Shown piece after piece: positions 1-9,130 of a stretch of 64,000 nucleotides of DNA (position 1 is the first letter of the stretch; each line of letters opens with the position of its first letter). The stretch spans positions 5,228 through 69,227 of the forward strand of contig NZ_CAKQFJ010000012.1 of the NCBI RefSeq assembly GCF_934230905.1, read 5' to 3'. This DNA is from an uncultured Veillonella sp. (lineage in GTDB: Bacteria > Bacillota > Negativicutes > Veillonellales > Veillonellaceae). Under the pieces are notes generated by a model. It did not search any database and was not told the origin of the DNA. It saw only the letters and a list, made by a program, of their open reading frames with translations. The translations under genes and the position numbers were made by a program.

Positions 1-31
1 ATTTGTCGTACAACAATCGATGTATATCCAT
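1..31 (-). CDS. Start of a gene cut by the window edge
   Basis: A minus-strand ATG at 31-29 opens a frame of ten codons that runs off the left edge. It begins Met-Asp-Ile-His-Arg-Leu-Leu-Tyr. An AAGGAG ribosome-binding site lies about nine bases upstream of the ATG (around 40-45). The strong terminator of galE separates it from that gene, so it is probably a new transcription unit. Ten residues are too few to name a product. Confidence 0.5.
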   Translation of the reverse strand, partial: MDIHRLLYDK

Positions 32-106
32 TTATTAGGTCTCCTTTCTCATCTAGATTTTAAAAAACTATCTACTATCAGTATGCAACACATATAGATA
101 TAAAAG

Positions 107-146
107 AAGGACACTAATAGTCACCCCCGTGACTATTAGTGTCCTT
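107..146 (-). terminator. Rho-independent terminator after galE
   Basis: A perfect 18-bp inverted repeat (107-124 with 129-146) closes a CCCC loop, 31 bp beyond the galE stop codon. The stem ends in AAGG/CCTT and is followed on the minus strand by a weak U-rich stretch. Confidence 0.8.
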
Positions 147-176
147 GACAAATTATAAAATATAAGTTATAAAATT

Positions 177-1166
177 TTATTTATCATCATATCCCATCGG
201 ATGAGATTGATGCCAATTCCATGCATCTCCTATTATTTGCGATAATTCACTATGTTGTGGACTCCAACCTAGAATACCCTTGATACACTCTGAAGATGCA
301 ATTAATATACTTGGATCTCCTGCTCGGCGTTCACCATATTCCACTGGAATATCAATATCAGTTACTTTTTTAGCCGTTTCTATGATATCTTTTACGGAAA
401 AACCATTGCCACTACCTAAATTAAAAGCTCTTGATTCACCACCATTAATCAAGTAATTCATAGCTAATACATGAGCAGATGCCAAATCAGTAACATGAAT
501 ATAATCCCGAATACATGTACCATCAATAGTATCATAATCAGTTCCAAAAACAGTAATATGTGGTCTTTTTCTTAAAGCCGCCTCTAATACTAACGGAATC
601 AAATGAGTTTCTGGAGAATGATCTTCACCAATATCGCCACTTTCATCTGCACCTGCAGCATTAAAATAACGTAATGCTACATAAGTAGAACCATAAATAG
701 AGCTATAGTCATGAAGCATTTCTTCAATCATCAGCTTAGTTCGACCATATACGTTAGTTGGCTGTAATTTAGCTCCTTCTACAATAGGTACTTCTTCCGG
801 TTCACCATAAACTGCAGCCGTACTAGAAAATACAAAATGTTGTACACCCGCCTGTCTTGCTGATTCTATAAGTTGATAAGATCCTACAACATTATTCTCA
901 TAGTAAATAGAAGGGTTTATCATAGATTCCCCTACTTGAGAGTGTGCAGCAAAATGCATAATCCCCTTTATATTATTATCTTTCATGACACTAATGAGTT
1001 TTGAATCTGCAATGTCTAACTCTATGACCTTAACCCCTTTAGGAATAGAACTACGGTGACCACGTGAAAAATTGTCAACTACAATAGGTGTAAAACCAGC
1101 ATGTATTAATGCTCTAACTGTATGACTACCTATATAACCAGCACCACCTGTTACTAAAATATTCAT
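177..1166 (-). CDS. galE: UDP-glucose 4-epimerase
   Basis: This extended short-chain dehydrogenase interconverts UDP-glucose and UDP-galactose in the cytoplasm and supplies galactose for surface polysaccharide. The NAD-binding GGAGYIG lies at residues 7-13, the catalytic Ser/Thr at about 115-116 and the Tyr-x-x-x-Lys pair at Tyr140/Lys144. About 329 residues is the usual family length. Two ATGs lie six bases apart. I chose the inner one because the AAGGGGAG ribosome-binding site is seven bases upstream of it but only one base from the outer one. It follows pgi, 21 bp away, probably in one transcript. Confidence 0.93.
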   Translation of the reverse strand: MNILVTGGAGYIGSHTVRALIHAGFTPIVVDNFSRGHRSSIPKGVKVIELDIADSKLISVMKDNNIKGIMHFAAHSQVGESMINPSIYYENNVVGSYQLIESARQAGVQHFVFSSTAAVYGEPEEVPIVEGAKLQPTNVYGRTKLMIEEMLHDYSSIYGSTYVALRYFNAAGADESGDIGEDHSPETHLIPLVLEAALRKRPHITVFGTDYDTIDGTCIRDYIHVTDLASAHVLAMNYLINGGESRAFNLGSGNGFSVKDIIETAKKVTDIDIPVEYGERRAGDPSILIASSECIKGILGWSPQHSELSQIIGDAWNWHQSHPMGYDDK

Positions 1167-1187
1167 ATACATACTCCCCTTTAATAA

Positions 1188-2615
1188 CTACAACTTTTTC
1201 ATAGCATGAAGTTTTGGCCCAATTAAACGTTTATAAACTTCAACACCTGGTTGATCAAAGGCATCAACGCCTGCTAAAATCGATTCAAAATACACAGCCC
1301 AACAATGCATGAACATGATTTCCCCTAAATGAAATGCATTTAATGTTGGTACAGATATGGTCATATTAAAACGATTATCACTCGATAAAGCCTCTCTATT
1401 CGCATCAAGTGCACTATTTAAAATATCGCTAATAGGAATATTTCCTATGGCATTAAGTTTATCATACTCACTATACAAATTAGGAACAACCAGCGATGTA
1501 TCCCAATCTCGTACTTTAATAAATTGAACAACCTTATTAAGTCGCCCCTCTTGATGCTCTTGCACCTGAGCATGCATATCCATCGTACCAACTGCAGGAA
1601 CAGGTGTACGACCATATGGAAGGCAAGTCTTACTCATTTTACCCAATGATTCTGATAGTAACTGCACATACCAATCAGATAAAGAGTGTAATGATTCACC
1701 ATAAGGCATAAATACTTCTATAATACGACCATATCGTTCCGACGCAATATACTTTAACAGTGCACTAAATAAAGCTGGGTTTTTCAAAACATCCTCTTCT
1801 TGACAGGCTATATCCATTGATGCAGCACCGGCTAAGAAGCCTTCGATGTCAAATCCCACTAAAGCAGCTGTAACAAATCCTACCTCAGTAAAGACTGAGA
1901 ATCTACCTCCCACACCATAGGGAACAGAGAATGTTCTCCATTGATGCTTGATAGCCATATCATGAAGAATGGTAGGATGTGCATCATTATTAGTATCTGT
2001 GACAACAGTAACTTCATAATTAATATGATGATCTTCAAGCGCTTTCTGAAGAATCATAAAATTAGCCATTGGTTCAATGGTAGAACCAGATTTAGATGTA
2101 ACTACAAGCATTACCTTGTAAGCTGGACCTTTTTCATTGGCTTGTGATACCAATGTCTTAATAAGTCCCTCCAAGTATGGACCATCTACATTAAACCCAG
2201 CAAAATAAAACCGAGGATAATTATCACGTTCTTGATCCGTATAGTTGTTCCAAAACGAACCACATTGAACATCAAAAATCACCTTACTACCTAGGTAAGA
2301 ACCACCGATACCAATAGACACAACTGTATCGATATTCTTGCGAGCATAAGATCGTAATTTTTGTAAACGATCCATCATCTTCGGTGTATTGATACCATTC
2401 TCTGATATATATGGTAATTGATAAAACAAAATTGGCTCAGGTTGACCATCCTTAGAAAGATGACCTTCTTCATATCCAGTAGATCGTAAAATATTGGTAT
2501 GACGCCATACATTTTGAATGGCCCGCTCAAAATTTTGTATATCACGCACCTGTATGCAACTTTCATTATAGATATTACTATAATCTAATTCAAATCCAGA
2601 ATCTAACTGTAGCAT
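1188..2615 (-). CDS. pgi: Glucose-6-phosphate isomerase
   Basis: Cytoplasmic enzyme that interconverts glucose-6-phosphate and fructose-6-phosphate. Family signatures seen are GIGGSYLGSK in the first third and the PYGRTPVPAVGTMDMHAQ-type stretch in the second half. At about 475 residues it has the length of the Bacillus-type isomerase. An upstream in-frame ATG would add 20 Trp- and Arg-rich residues that do not fit the family. I start at 2615, where AAGGAG sits seven bases before the ATG. It begins 11 bp after the DUF1294 gene. For an organism that lives mainly on lactate (if Veillonella), this enzyme probably serves gluconeogenesis; that is inference. Confidence 0.95.
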   Translation of the reverse strand: MLQLDSGFELDYSNIYNESCIQVRDIQNFERAIQNVWRHTNILRSTGYEEGHLSKDGQPEPILFYQLPYISENGINTPKMMDRLQKLRSYARKNIDTVVSIGIGGSYLGSKVIFDVQCGSFWNNYTDQERDNYPRFYFAGFNVDGPYLEGLIKTLVSQANEKGPAYKVMLVVTSKSGSTIEPMANFMILQKALEDHHINYEVTVVTDTNNDAHPTILHDMAIKHQWRTFSVPYGVGGRFSVFTEVGFVTAALVGFDIEGFLAGAASMDIACQEEDVLKNPALFSALLKYIASERYGRIIEVFMPYGESLHSLSDWYVQLLSESLGKMSKTCLPYGRTPVPAVGTMDMHAQVQEHQEGRLNKVVQFIKVRDWDTSLVVPNLYSEYDKLNAIGNIPISDILNSALDANREALSSDNRFNMTISVPTLNAFHLGEIMFMHCWAVYFESILAGVDAFDQPGVEVYKRLIGPKLHAMKKL

Positions 2616-2626
2616 CAAGTATCTCC

Positions 2627-2905
2627 TTATGCACCTATCCAACCATAGCCATATCCAATACCAAATACGGACCACAAAATTGCGATGGGAATTAATAGCT
2701 TAAATTTCAATTTTGCTGTTTTATGATGAAATAGTACCATGCCCAATAACGCACCTAGGCCCGCAAAAGCAAATGCTAGAAATAGCAATGTAAATTCAGA
2801 AATCCGCTCATACCCTTTTATAGCAGAAAACTTATCATATCCATATATACAAAAGACAATAAAATTCCATACGGCCATAGTAATCAGAAAATACGTTTCA
2901 CTCAT
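2627..2905 (-). CDS. DUF1294 small membrane protein
   Basis: 92-residue integral membrane protein of the DUF1294 family, whose role is unknown. It shows the family pattern YGYDKFSAIKG followed by GALLGMVLFHHKT, with about three to four hydrophobic segments (roughly residues 6-22, 37-58 and 68-88). It is packed between the epimerase gene (12 bp upstream) and pgi (11 bp downstream), so it is probably co-transcribed with them. Nothing in the sequence points to a substrate. Confidence 0.8.
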   Translation of the reverse strand: MSETYFLITMAVWNFIVFCIYGYDKFSAIKGYERISEFTLLFLAFAFAGLGALLGMVLFHHKTAKLKFKLLIPIAILWSVFGIGYGYGWIGA

Positions 2906-2916
2906 AATCCTATATT

Positions 2917-3834
2917 TTATTTCCCCTTAAAATATGAGAGGGTATCACCCAATCCACATTCCAAACCAACAGTAGCTTCAAATCCAAAATCCTTTTTGGC
3001 TTTTTCATTACATAAACGAGAATGGCGAATATCGCCAACTCGTTCTGCTTCATAATTAGTTACAATTTGTTTACCACTGATAGCTGTGAAATAGTCTACC
3101 AATTCATTTACAGATGTACTCGTATTAGTAGAAATGTTATAAATTCCTGTTAAATCAGGATGATTCATGGCTTTAATATTAGCTTCAACTACATCATTTA
3201 CATATATAAAATCCCTAGTTTGTTCACCATCTCCAAATACGGTGATTGGCTTATCTTCATTAACAAGGCGGTTAAAAATACTAATTACGCCACCTTCTCC
3301 ACCATCACCTTGACGCGGTCCATACACATTAGAATATCTAAAGCATACTGTTTTTAATCCAAAAGCTTGTTCATAAATTCGCAAATAACCTTCTGCTGTC
3401 AATTTAGTAAGACCATAAAATGATGTTGGCTGACCCGTTAATGTTTCTCTAAGAGGTAATGTATCAAGATTACCATACACCGCAGCAGAGGATGGCATTA
3501 AAAAATGTTCTACCCCATGTGTTCTTGCTGCTTCGAGCATATTAATTAAGCCTATGAGATTCACATCACAATCCATCTTAGGATTTTCCATAGATGCAGG
3601 TACCATCGTTTGTGCCGCTTCATGAAATACTACTTGAGGTTTAAAATCTGCAAAAATAGATTCTATGTTAGCGTCTCGTACATCCATTTCTATAAATACT
3701 GCTTTTGGATTAACAAATTCTCGTACCCCTGTTGTAAGATTATCTATTACCAATACTGTATGACCTAATGCTATGAGTCGATCGACTAGATGGGACCCTA
3801 TGAAACCGGCGCCCCCCGTTACACAAACGCGCAT
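2917..3834 (-). CDS. NAD-dependent sugar-nucleotide epimerase/dehydratase
   Basis: An extended SDR protein of 305 residues, probably acting on a nucleotide sugar for LPS or capsule. GGAGFIG is at residues 7-13, catalytic Ser at 115-116 and Tyr140-x-x-x-Lys144. The C-terminal half carries the RDFIYVNDVVEA motif typical of GalE-like and dTDP-glucose dehydratase-like members. It is clearly related to galE 1.7 kb away, but the two are divergent enough to be separate families, not a recent duplication. I cannot choose between UDP-glucose 4-epimerase and another epimerase from sequence alone. Confidence 0.85.
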   Translation of the reverse strand: MRVCVTGGAGFIGSHLVDRLIALGHTVLVIDNLTTGVREFVNPKAVFIEMDVRDANIESIFADFKPQVVFHEAAQTMVPASMENPKMDCDVNLIGLINMLEAARTHGVEHFLMPSSAAVYGNLDTLPLRETLTGQPTSFYGLTKLTAEGYLRIYEQAFGLKTVCFRYSNVYGPRQGDGGEGGVISIFNRLVNEDKPITVFGDGEQTRDFIYVNDVVEANIKAMNHPDLTGIYNISTNTSTSVNELVDYFTAISGKQIVTNYEAERVGDIRHSRLCNEKAKKDFGFEATVGLECGLGDTLSYFKGK

Positions 3835-3851
3835 TGTTTTCCCCTTTTAGA

Positions 3852-4514
3852 TTATTTACCTATCGCTGCCCCTGCCTTTGCGAGTTGGTCAGCCATTTCA
3901 TTATATGTATCACCAGTATGAGCATATACCTTGTGAAAGTATACTTTCACCTGTTGAAATATACGTTCACAAAATGCTGCATATTCATTGGTTAATACAT
4001 TATTTCGTTTCCACTTCTTCGTGGCCCACATTTCAATCCCCATATAATCATAATATAAGGAGCACTTAGAAATCCCATGAGTTAAAGCATATTCCATAAC
4101 ATGCTTAGCCGCTAATAACTCACCAGACACATTCCAAAATTCTGTATATTTTGCATCCCGGGTACCGAATGAAAATGTTTCTTTATTTCCATTTAGAAAC
4201 ATAATACCACCTGAACCTACAGACTGATTATATTTATCATAACTGCCATCGATATATGCAATTAAATGATTGGGTTCTGAGAAATCAGGAGCTATAGATT
4301 TCTTTGTATGGTTTGTTTTAGACGTTTTTGATGATGCTAGATAATCACCAATACTCATACCTTCATCACCTATAAAAGCCTGGGCTTCTGACTTAGTGGG
4401 AAACGATTTATAAATAGCCCCACCAAAGCCTTTAACCTGTTTTTCACAATCGGTCCAAGTTTCATAAATACCTGGCGTACGGCCTGCTTTTACAGCATAA
4501 AATTTCTTCGCCAT
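3852..4514 (-). CDS. rnhA: Ribonuclease HI with viroplasmin-like N-terminal domain
   Basis: Degrades RNA in RNA-DNA hybrids. Residues 3-48 form the viroplasmin/RNase H1 N-terminal hybrid-binding domain (FYAVKAGRTPGIYETW). A Lys/Ser/Thr-rich linker follows at about 58-75, and the catalytic domain spans about 83-215. All four metal-binding acids are visible: Asp89, Glu132, Asp156 and Asp209, with His199 in the flexible loop. It is 8 bp after ybaK and 17 bp before the epimerase gene, so it lies within the same gene run. The domain order matches eukaryotic and some Firmicute RNases H1. Confidence 0.9.
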   Translation of the reverse strand: MAKKFYAVKAGRTPGIYETWTDCEKQVKGFGGAIYKSFPTKSEAQAFIGDEGMSIGDYLASSKTSKTNHTKKSIAPDFSEPNHLIAYIDGSYDKYNQSVGSGGIMFLNGNKETFSFGTRDAKYTEFWNVSGELLAAKHVMEYALTHGISKCSLYYDYMGIEMWATKKWKRNNVLTNEYAAFCERIFQQVKVYFHKVYAHTGDTYNEMADQLAKAGAAIGK

Positions 4515-4522
4515 ACAACCTC

Positions 4523-5014
4523 CTAATGCTTCATGGTAAGCGGTACAAATTCAGCATTCACTACAGATTGTAAATCTTGTGGATTAACATGCATCTGCAT
4601 GCCTCGTAAACCAGCACTAACATATACAGCCTCTTGAGCTTGCATCGTTTCATCAAAGTATGTAGGGAATTGCTTTTTCATTCCTACTGGGGAACAACCA
4701 CCACGCAAATAACCTGTTATACCTAACAAATCCTTTACATGAATTAATTCTACAGATTTATTTCCACTGACCCGAGCGGCTTGCTTCATATCTAATTCTT
4801 CAGCTACAGGAATACAAAATACAACATATCCCGTTTTATCACCTTTGCCAACTAAAGTTTTAAATACTGTTTTTTCATCAAGACCCAACTCTTCGGCCAC
4901 GTGAATACCTTGACCTCGTTCTTCAGACCATTCATATTCACTAATTGTATATGCTATATGATGAGTATCTAATATGCGTAATGCATTTGTTTTTTTATGC
5001 TTCTCTTTACTCAT
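4523..5014 (-). CDS. ybaK: Cys-tRNA(Pro) deacylase, YbaK/EbsC type
   Basis: Removes cysteine wrongly attached to tRNA-Pro. The 163-residue protein has the family pattern: VFKTLVGKG near residue 50, and GYLRGGCSPVGMKK near 105-118, where the Gly-rich loop and the lysine needed for deacylation lie. Its start is fixed by AAAGGAGG nine bases before the ATG. It is the first gene of a likely minus-strand run towards galE; an 87-bp gap separates it from the nucleoid-associated protein gene. Confidence 0.9.
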   Translation of the reverse strand: MSKEKHKKTNALRILDTHHIAYTISEYEWSEERGQGIHVAEELGLDEKTVFKTLVGKGDKTGYVVFCIPVAEELDMKQAARVSGNKSVELIHVKDLLGITGYLRGGCSPVGMKKQFPTYFDETMQAQEAVYVSAGLRGMQMHVNPQDLQSVVNAEFVPLTMKH

Positions 5015-5101
5015 ATAAGAGCCTCCTTTATTTTTATCGCTATATCGTTATATTACAAAAATTATCTTATAAATATCTAACGATAAATCAAAAGTATCTT
5101 A

Positions 5102-6100
5102 CTATTTATTAACAATTTTATTTATATTCTTTAACTCTATGCGAAGCGTACCATCATCATTAGTTTTAATTTCGATAAACTCCCGATTTTGCATATATTC
5201 TACAGGGAACGAAATTTCTATGCCAGTATCGGTTTTAATCTTATGATGTTCGCCTACCTTCGTAGCAAATTCACGATTTACCGGTAAAGGTCGCATCATA
5301 TCCTGTTCAGCTAACTCCTTTTTAGCAGCTTCTTGTTGAATGGGGTTAGACTTAAATACCTCTTCCACAATGCGAACAGGATTAACCGTATCAGATACTT
5401 CTGCATTTTTAGCAATCATAGACTTTGCCATCGTCATCTCTGCTACACCATCGGATTCGTGCGCTTGAGCCACCTTATCTATAATGTTTTTTACCTTTTT
5501 AACAGTATCTCTAGAGGATTGATCTGTACTAAGTTGTAGTACCTTTTCGGCTAAAATGTAACAAACTTCACCATCATATTCACCTTTTGGTTCAAAGATA
5601 CGAACAGATAAATTCAATGTATTTATGGCAACAAAAGCACGCAATTTTTGTGTCGGCATCGGCAGTACTGCCTTATGTGGTACAAGTTCTGTCGATAAGG
5701 ATCCATCATCTTCACTAAACAATTGATGTGTAAAGGCATCATGAGCCTGACATAATAGCATACAAATATATGATGTGTCTGTCACCACATCGCATACGAT
5801 AGTATCAATGACAACACCTACCGTTGCTTGTTTCATATACTCAAAGGTTTTTTCACCTAATTCTTTTGCCAACGTAATAAAAGGGATTTCACCAACTTTA
5901 TATTCACTAATTCGCTTTCCCATAGGACTCTGTGCAAGTAATGTCCCTGTTCTCGCACCAGGGTCTTTAAATGCTTTCGTTACATGCCCTACAATATAAT
6001 CATGTATATCTTGTTCACCTATTTTTAATTCATGTTCAGAATAGACCGCTAAAGATGATGTAAAATCAAAAATCTCAAGGGCTGCTTTATTAATTTGCAT
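5102..6100 (-). CDS. Nucleoid-associated protein, NdpA/YejK family
   Basis: 332-residue protein resembling Firmicute members of the 37-kDa nucleoid-associated protein family (NA37). The pattern I recognise is the N-terminal block (INKAALEIFDF) and the central block with HDAFTHQ followed by KAVLPMPTQKL. The family binds DNA in enterobacteria; its role in Firmicutes is poorly known. The start is supported by AGGAG seven bases upstream. It lies 23 bp after the acyl-CoA ligase gene, so it may be read from the biotin-linked promoter as the last gene of that operon, which could be accidental. Confidence 0.7.
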   Translation of the reverse strand: MQINKAALEIFDFTSSLAVYSEHELKIGEQDIHDYIVGHVTKAFKDPGARTGTLLAQSPMGKRISEYKVGEIPFITLAKELGEKTFEYMKQATVGVVIDTIVCDVVTDTSYICMLLCQAHDAFTHQLFSEDDGSLSTELVPHKAVLPMPTQKLRAFVAINTLNLSVRIFEPKGEYDGEVCYILAEKVLQLSTDQSSRDTVKKVKNIIDKVAQAHESDGVAEMTMAKSMIAKNAEVSDTVNPVRIVEEVFKSNPIQQEAAKKELAEQDMMRPLPVNREFATKVGEHHKIKTDTGIEISFPVEYMQNREFIEIKTNDDGTLRIELKNINKIVNK

Positions 6101-6123
6101 GATAACTCCTAAGGGTAAAAATA

Positions 6124-7416
6124 TTACTCTTTATTATACCATTCTTTTAGCAATTCTTTATCTATTTTTGAACAATCTGTTAAAGGTATTGCATCAATAT
6201 ATCGCAAATATTTTGGTTGATCTTCATGAGGAATAGATTGTCGTACATCAGCCTCCACCTCTTCCGATGTAACACCTGTGACCGGTACTATAAAGGCGAC
6301 GACCTCTTCTCCACGCAATCGATCAGGTATAGATATGACTGCCACATCCTCTACCGTTGGCAACATTTGTAACTGAGATTCTAAAGCTAAAATAGCAACC
6401 TTATACCCACCTCGGTTAATAATATCCCCATTACGGCCATCAAATATAAGGTAGTTATCACACCAATGACCCTTGTCACCAACTGTTACCATTTCATCAA
6501 GTCCGCATATTCCAAACCGTGTAGACACATAAATATAATCATCTTTTATCTCAACTATAACCCCAGGAAATGGGCGCCCTACAGTACCAGGATAATCATG
6601 CCACTCCTCACCAGTGCAGTAGCTAATGTAGTTTAACTCTGATGCACCATAGTACAGAATAAATTCCATCATTGGATATAGCATGTGTAAAGACTGTAAT
6701 AATTCTCGATCTACAACTTGTGAACCTGCAATTATATATCTTACACAAGAACAAATACTTCTATTCCAGCGCAATAGTAAACGCAGTTTTGTAGGCAGCA
6801 TATACATATGGGTGCATCGATGAGATTGAATCAACGATTGCCATCTCTTTGGTTGCAGATAATCACTGGTGATTATCTGCCCACCTGCCCATAATACAGC
6901 CAATATCATATTCATATTGCCTGTAAAGCTAAAACTGCCATGTACAAATATACTAGTAGTATCATCGATATGAAAGATATTATTTTGTATATCAAAATAA
7001 TCCGCCCATGATTTTTCAGTTCGCCACAAGGGTTTTGGTATTCCCGTTGTTCCAGATGTAAGAACACCAAACTGCGCTTCTATCGGAATATCTATGGAGC
7101 CAAGTAAATTCATTAATTGAAGTCGATATGTATTATCCATATGTGGATGCAAAACAATGGGAATATATCCACTATATAAAGCAGCTAACCACAATATAAG
7201 TTGTTCATATACAAATTCTGTATCTATAAGGATAATATGACGTTCACTATTTATAATATGTGTAATACAGTTATCATTCTCTATTCCCTGTACTCTTTCA
7301 ATAACATCGTCATATAAATCTCCATAGGTATATTGCATACCATCTACAATAATTGCCGTATCTAATTTGTGCTTATGACCATGGTTAACTATAGCCTGTA
7401 ATATCATACTCATCAT
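6124..7416 (-). CDS. AMP-forming acyl-CoA ligase (YhfT-like)
   Basis: ANL-superfamily enzyme expected to activate a carboxylic acid to acyl-AMP and then acyl-CoA. The phosphate-binding loop TSGTTGIPK is at 120-128, YGASE is the A5 motif, NRGGYKV is the A8 hinge, and a lysine near 417 (DCSKIDK) matches the catalytic A10 lysine. At 430 residues it is shorter than typical fatty acyl-CoA ligases (about 500-560). It begins 11 bp after the thiolase gene. A ligase, a thiolase and a BioY transporter also sit together in the B. subtilis yhfUTS operon, a BirA target. The substrate is unknown; pimelate or a precursor is an inference from context. Met1, Met2 or Met4 could start it. Confidence 0.82.
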   Translation of the reverse strand: MMSMILQAIVNHGHKHKLDTAIIVDGMQYTYGDLYDDVIERVQGIENDNCITHIINSERHIILIDTEFVYEQLILWLAALYSGYIPIVLHPHMDNTYRLQLMNLLGSIDIPIEAQFGVLTSGTTGIPKPLWRTEKSWADYFDIQNNIFHIDDTTSIFVHGSFSFTGNMNMILAVLWAGGQIITSDYLQPKRWQSLIQSHRCTHMYMLPTKLRLLLRWNRSICSCVRYIIAGSQVVDRELLQSLHMLYPMMEFILYYGASELNYISYCTGEEWHDYPGTVGRPFPGVIVEIKDDYIYVSTRFGICGLDEMVTVGDKGHWCDNYLIFDGRNGDIINRGGYKVAILALESQLQMLPTVEDVAVISIPDRLRGEEVVAFIVPVTGVTSEEVEADVRQSIPHEDQPKYLRYIDAIPLTDCSKIDKELLKEWYNKE

Positions 7417-7427
7417 AAAATCCTTAT

Positions 7428-8534
7428 CTATGCACGCTCAATAATCATAGCTGTTCCTGTACCACCAGCTCCAGCAATAGCACAGAGTCCATAACGGCCA
7501 TTACAGTACTCTAAAGCTGCCATGCAATGTAACAAAAGCATAGCACCAGAGCAACCGTAAGGATGCCCATAGGCCAGTGCGCCGCCTAACATATTATATC
7601 TGTCAACAAGGTCTGGATATTCTCGTCCAAACAAGACAGAGATTACAGCAAACGCTTCATTCCATTCAAACACATCAATTGTTGTTGATGAAAGTCCGGT
7701 AGCGTCTAGTATATTTTTTGTACTTAATAGTGCACCTTCAGGACTATACAAGGGATTTCCTGCCCATGGCATGGCACGAACAATCCTAAAGGGTCCTTCC
7801 TCCCTACTTAATGTAACAAAGGCAGCCCCATCATGAGTAAGACATGCATTTCCAGCCGTTGTTATAGAATTAGGTCCTAATAAGGGCTTCATACGCTGTA
7901 ACAATTTTTCATTCATAGATGGACGTATTGATTCATCGATACATAGCTTTCCATCAACTTCAATGTCTAGCATATAGGGTAAAAGTATACCTTTGTCCCG
8001 TGCATATTGTGCACACTGATGACTTCTAATAATATAAGGATTTAACTCCTCTACACCTACACCATGTTTTATCATGGTACGTTCTGCCCCTTCTAACATA
8101 GATAAAGAAGATAATTCGTTGGGAGAAAACTGTGCCACTCTATAATCACCACAACGATCATCATACTCTGCATATGTTCTTAGTGGTTGTAAAGACGAAC
8201 TTTCAATACCACCAGCAATTACTGTATTCATCATACCTGATGCAATATGAGCATAGGCCATCTCAATACTCATCATACCTGATGCACATTGCATATCTAT
8301 CGTAACTGCTGGTATCATATTAGGTAAATTGCTATAAAGACCCATCAATCTCGCAATATTCCCACCCGTACCAACTGCATTGCCACAAAAAATGGCATCC
8401 ACAGAAGATGTGTCTATAGAATCAAATAGCTGATTTAACACCTTTGCACCAAGCAATTCAGGACGTATTGATTTATATTGTCCGTTAACGACACCAATCG
8501 GCGTACGTAATCCATTATGAATGAAAACAGGCAT
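7428..8534 (-). CDS. Thiolase-family protein (YhfS-like) with altered active site
   Basis: 368-residue thiolase-fold enzyme expected to make or break a carbon-carbon bond in a beta-ketoacyl-CoA. The nucleophile is Cys83 in MQCASGM. NEAFA and GHPYGCSG supply the other expected residues. The last conserved motif, normally C-x-G-G-G-x-G, reads AGAGGTG here, so the second catalytic Cys appears to be Ala, with a Cys two residues earlier. The start is supported by GGAG eight bases upstream. It lies between bioY and the ligase, read from the same promoter. Acetyl-CoA acetyltransferase is the default database-style name, but the altered motif argues for caution. Confidence 0.82.
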   Translation of the reverse strand: MPVFIHNGLRTPIGVVNGQYKSIRPELLGAKVLNQLFDSIDTSSVDAIFCGNAVGTGGNIARLMGLYSNLPNMIPAVTIDMQCASGMMSIEMAYAHIASGMMNTVIAGGIESSSLQPLRTYAEYDDRCGDYRVAQFSPNELSSLSMLEGAERTMIKHGVGVEELNPYIIRSHQCAQYARDKGILLPYMLDIEVDGKLCIDESIRPSMNEKLLQRMKPLLGPNSITTAGNACLTHDGAAFVTLSREEGPFRIVRAMPWAGNPLYSPEGALLSTKNILDATGLSSTTIDVFEWNEAFAVISVLFGREYPDLVDRYNMLGGALAYGHPYGCSGAMLLLHCMAALEYCNGRYGLCAIAGAGGTGTAMIIERA

Positions 8535-8554
8535 AGTATTACTCCATATAAATA

Positions 8555-8579
8555 AGGAGGTGTACTAATAACACCTCCT
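8555..8579 (-). terminator. Hairpin between bioY and the thiolase gene
   Basis: A 9-bp perfect stem (8555-8563 with 8571-8579) with a 7-base loop is followed on the minus strand by TTATTTATA. It could be a partial terminator or an RNA-processing site that lowers expression of thiolase and ligase relative to bioY. It lies 13 bp after the bioY stop. Confidence 0.5.
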
Positions 8580-8592
8580 ACACATATCATCA

Positions 8593-9105
8593 TTATATTT
8601 TAATTTTTGTAGCCAACCAAGAGGCAACTAAACATTTTATAATATCTCCTGGAATATATGGGAGCATTACAATAGGTAGAGATGCCCAAAACGGAGTGCC
8701 TGTAACAATCATAAATCCAGCTACACCAAAAATATATACAACAGGAATCGTAATAACTAATGAACGCCAGCTATAGGATAAAAAGCTTCTAGATTTACCT
8801 TTACAAATGCTTAATAGCGTATAGGCAACAGGCCAAGAGAAGATAAATCCGCCAGTAGGTCCGAATAGTTTACCAAGTCCAGCTGTACCTCCAACAAAAA
8901 CAGGCAATCCTACTGTTCCTAGTAATACATATACAATAAATACAATTAATGTATCTTTAGGGGATAATAATAAGCCTGTCAATGTAGCTACTAATGTAAG
9001 TGCTGTCACCATAGCAGGGCTAAATGGTAACGGGAATGAAATCCATGCTGATACACACAATAGCGCTGTTAATAAAGCCATTTTTGTTAAACGTCTTGCT
9101 TCCAT
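8593..9105 (-). CDS. bioY: Biotin ECF transporter substrate-binding subunit BioY
   Basis: 170-residue polytopic membrane protein that binds biotin, alone or with an ECF energizing module. It has about six hydrophobic segments and the diagnostic BioY stretch GTVGLPVFVGG followed by GPTGGFIFSWP near residues 63-92. GAGG lies about eight bases before the ATG. No ECF ATPase or T component is in the window. It is the second gene of an operon under a BirA-type operator, which fits biotin-repressed expression. Confidence 0.93.
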   Translation of the reverse strand: MEARRLTKMALLTALLCVSAWISFPLPFSPAMVTALTLVATLTGLLLSPKDTLIVFIVYVLLGTVGLPVFVGGTAGLGKLFGPTGGFIFSWPVAYTLLSICKGKSRSFLSYSWRSLVITIPVVYIFGVAGFMIVTGTPFWASLPIVMLPYIPGDIIKCLVASWLATKIKI

Positions 9106-9130
9106 AATATACCTCTTTTACATCATAATC

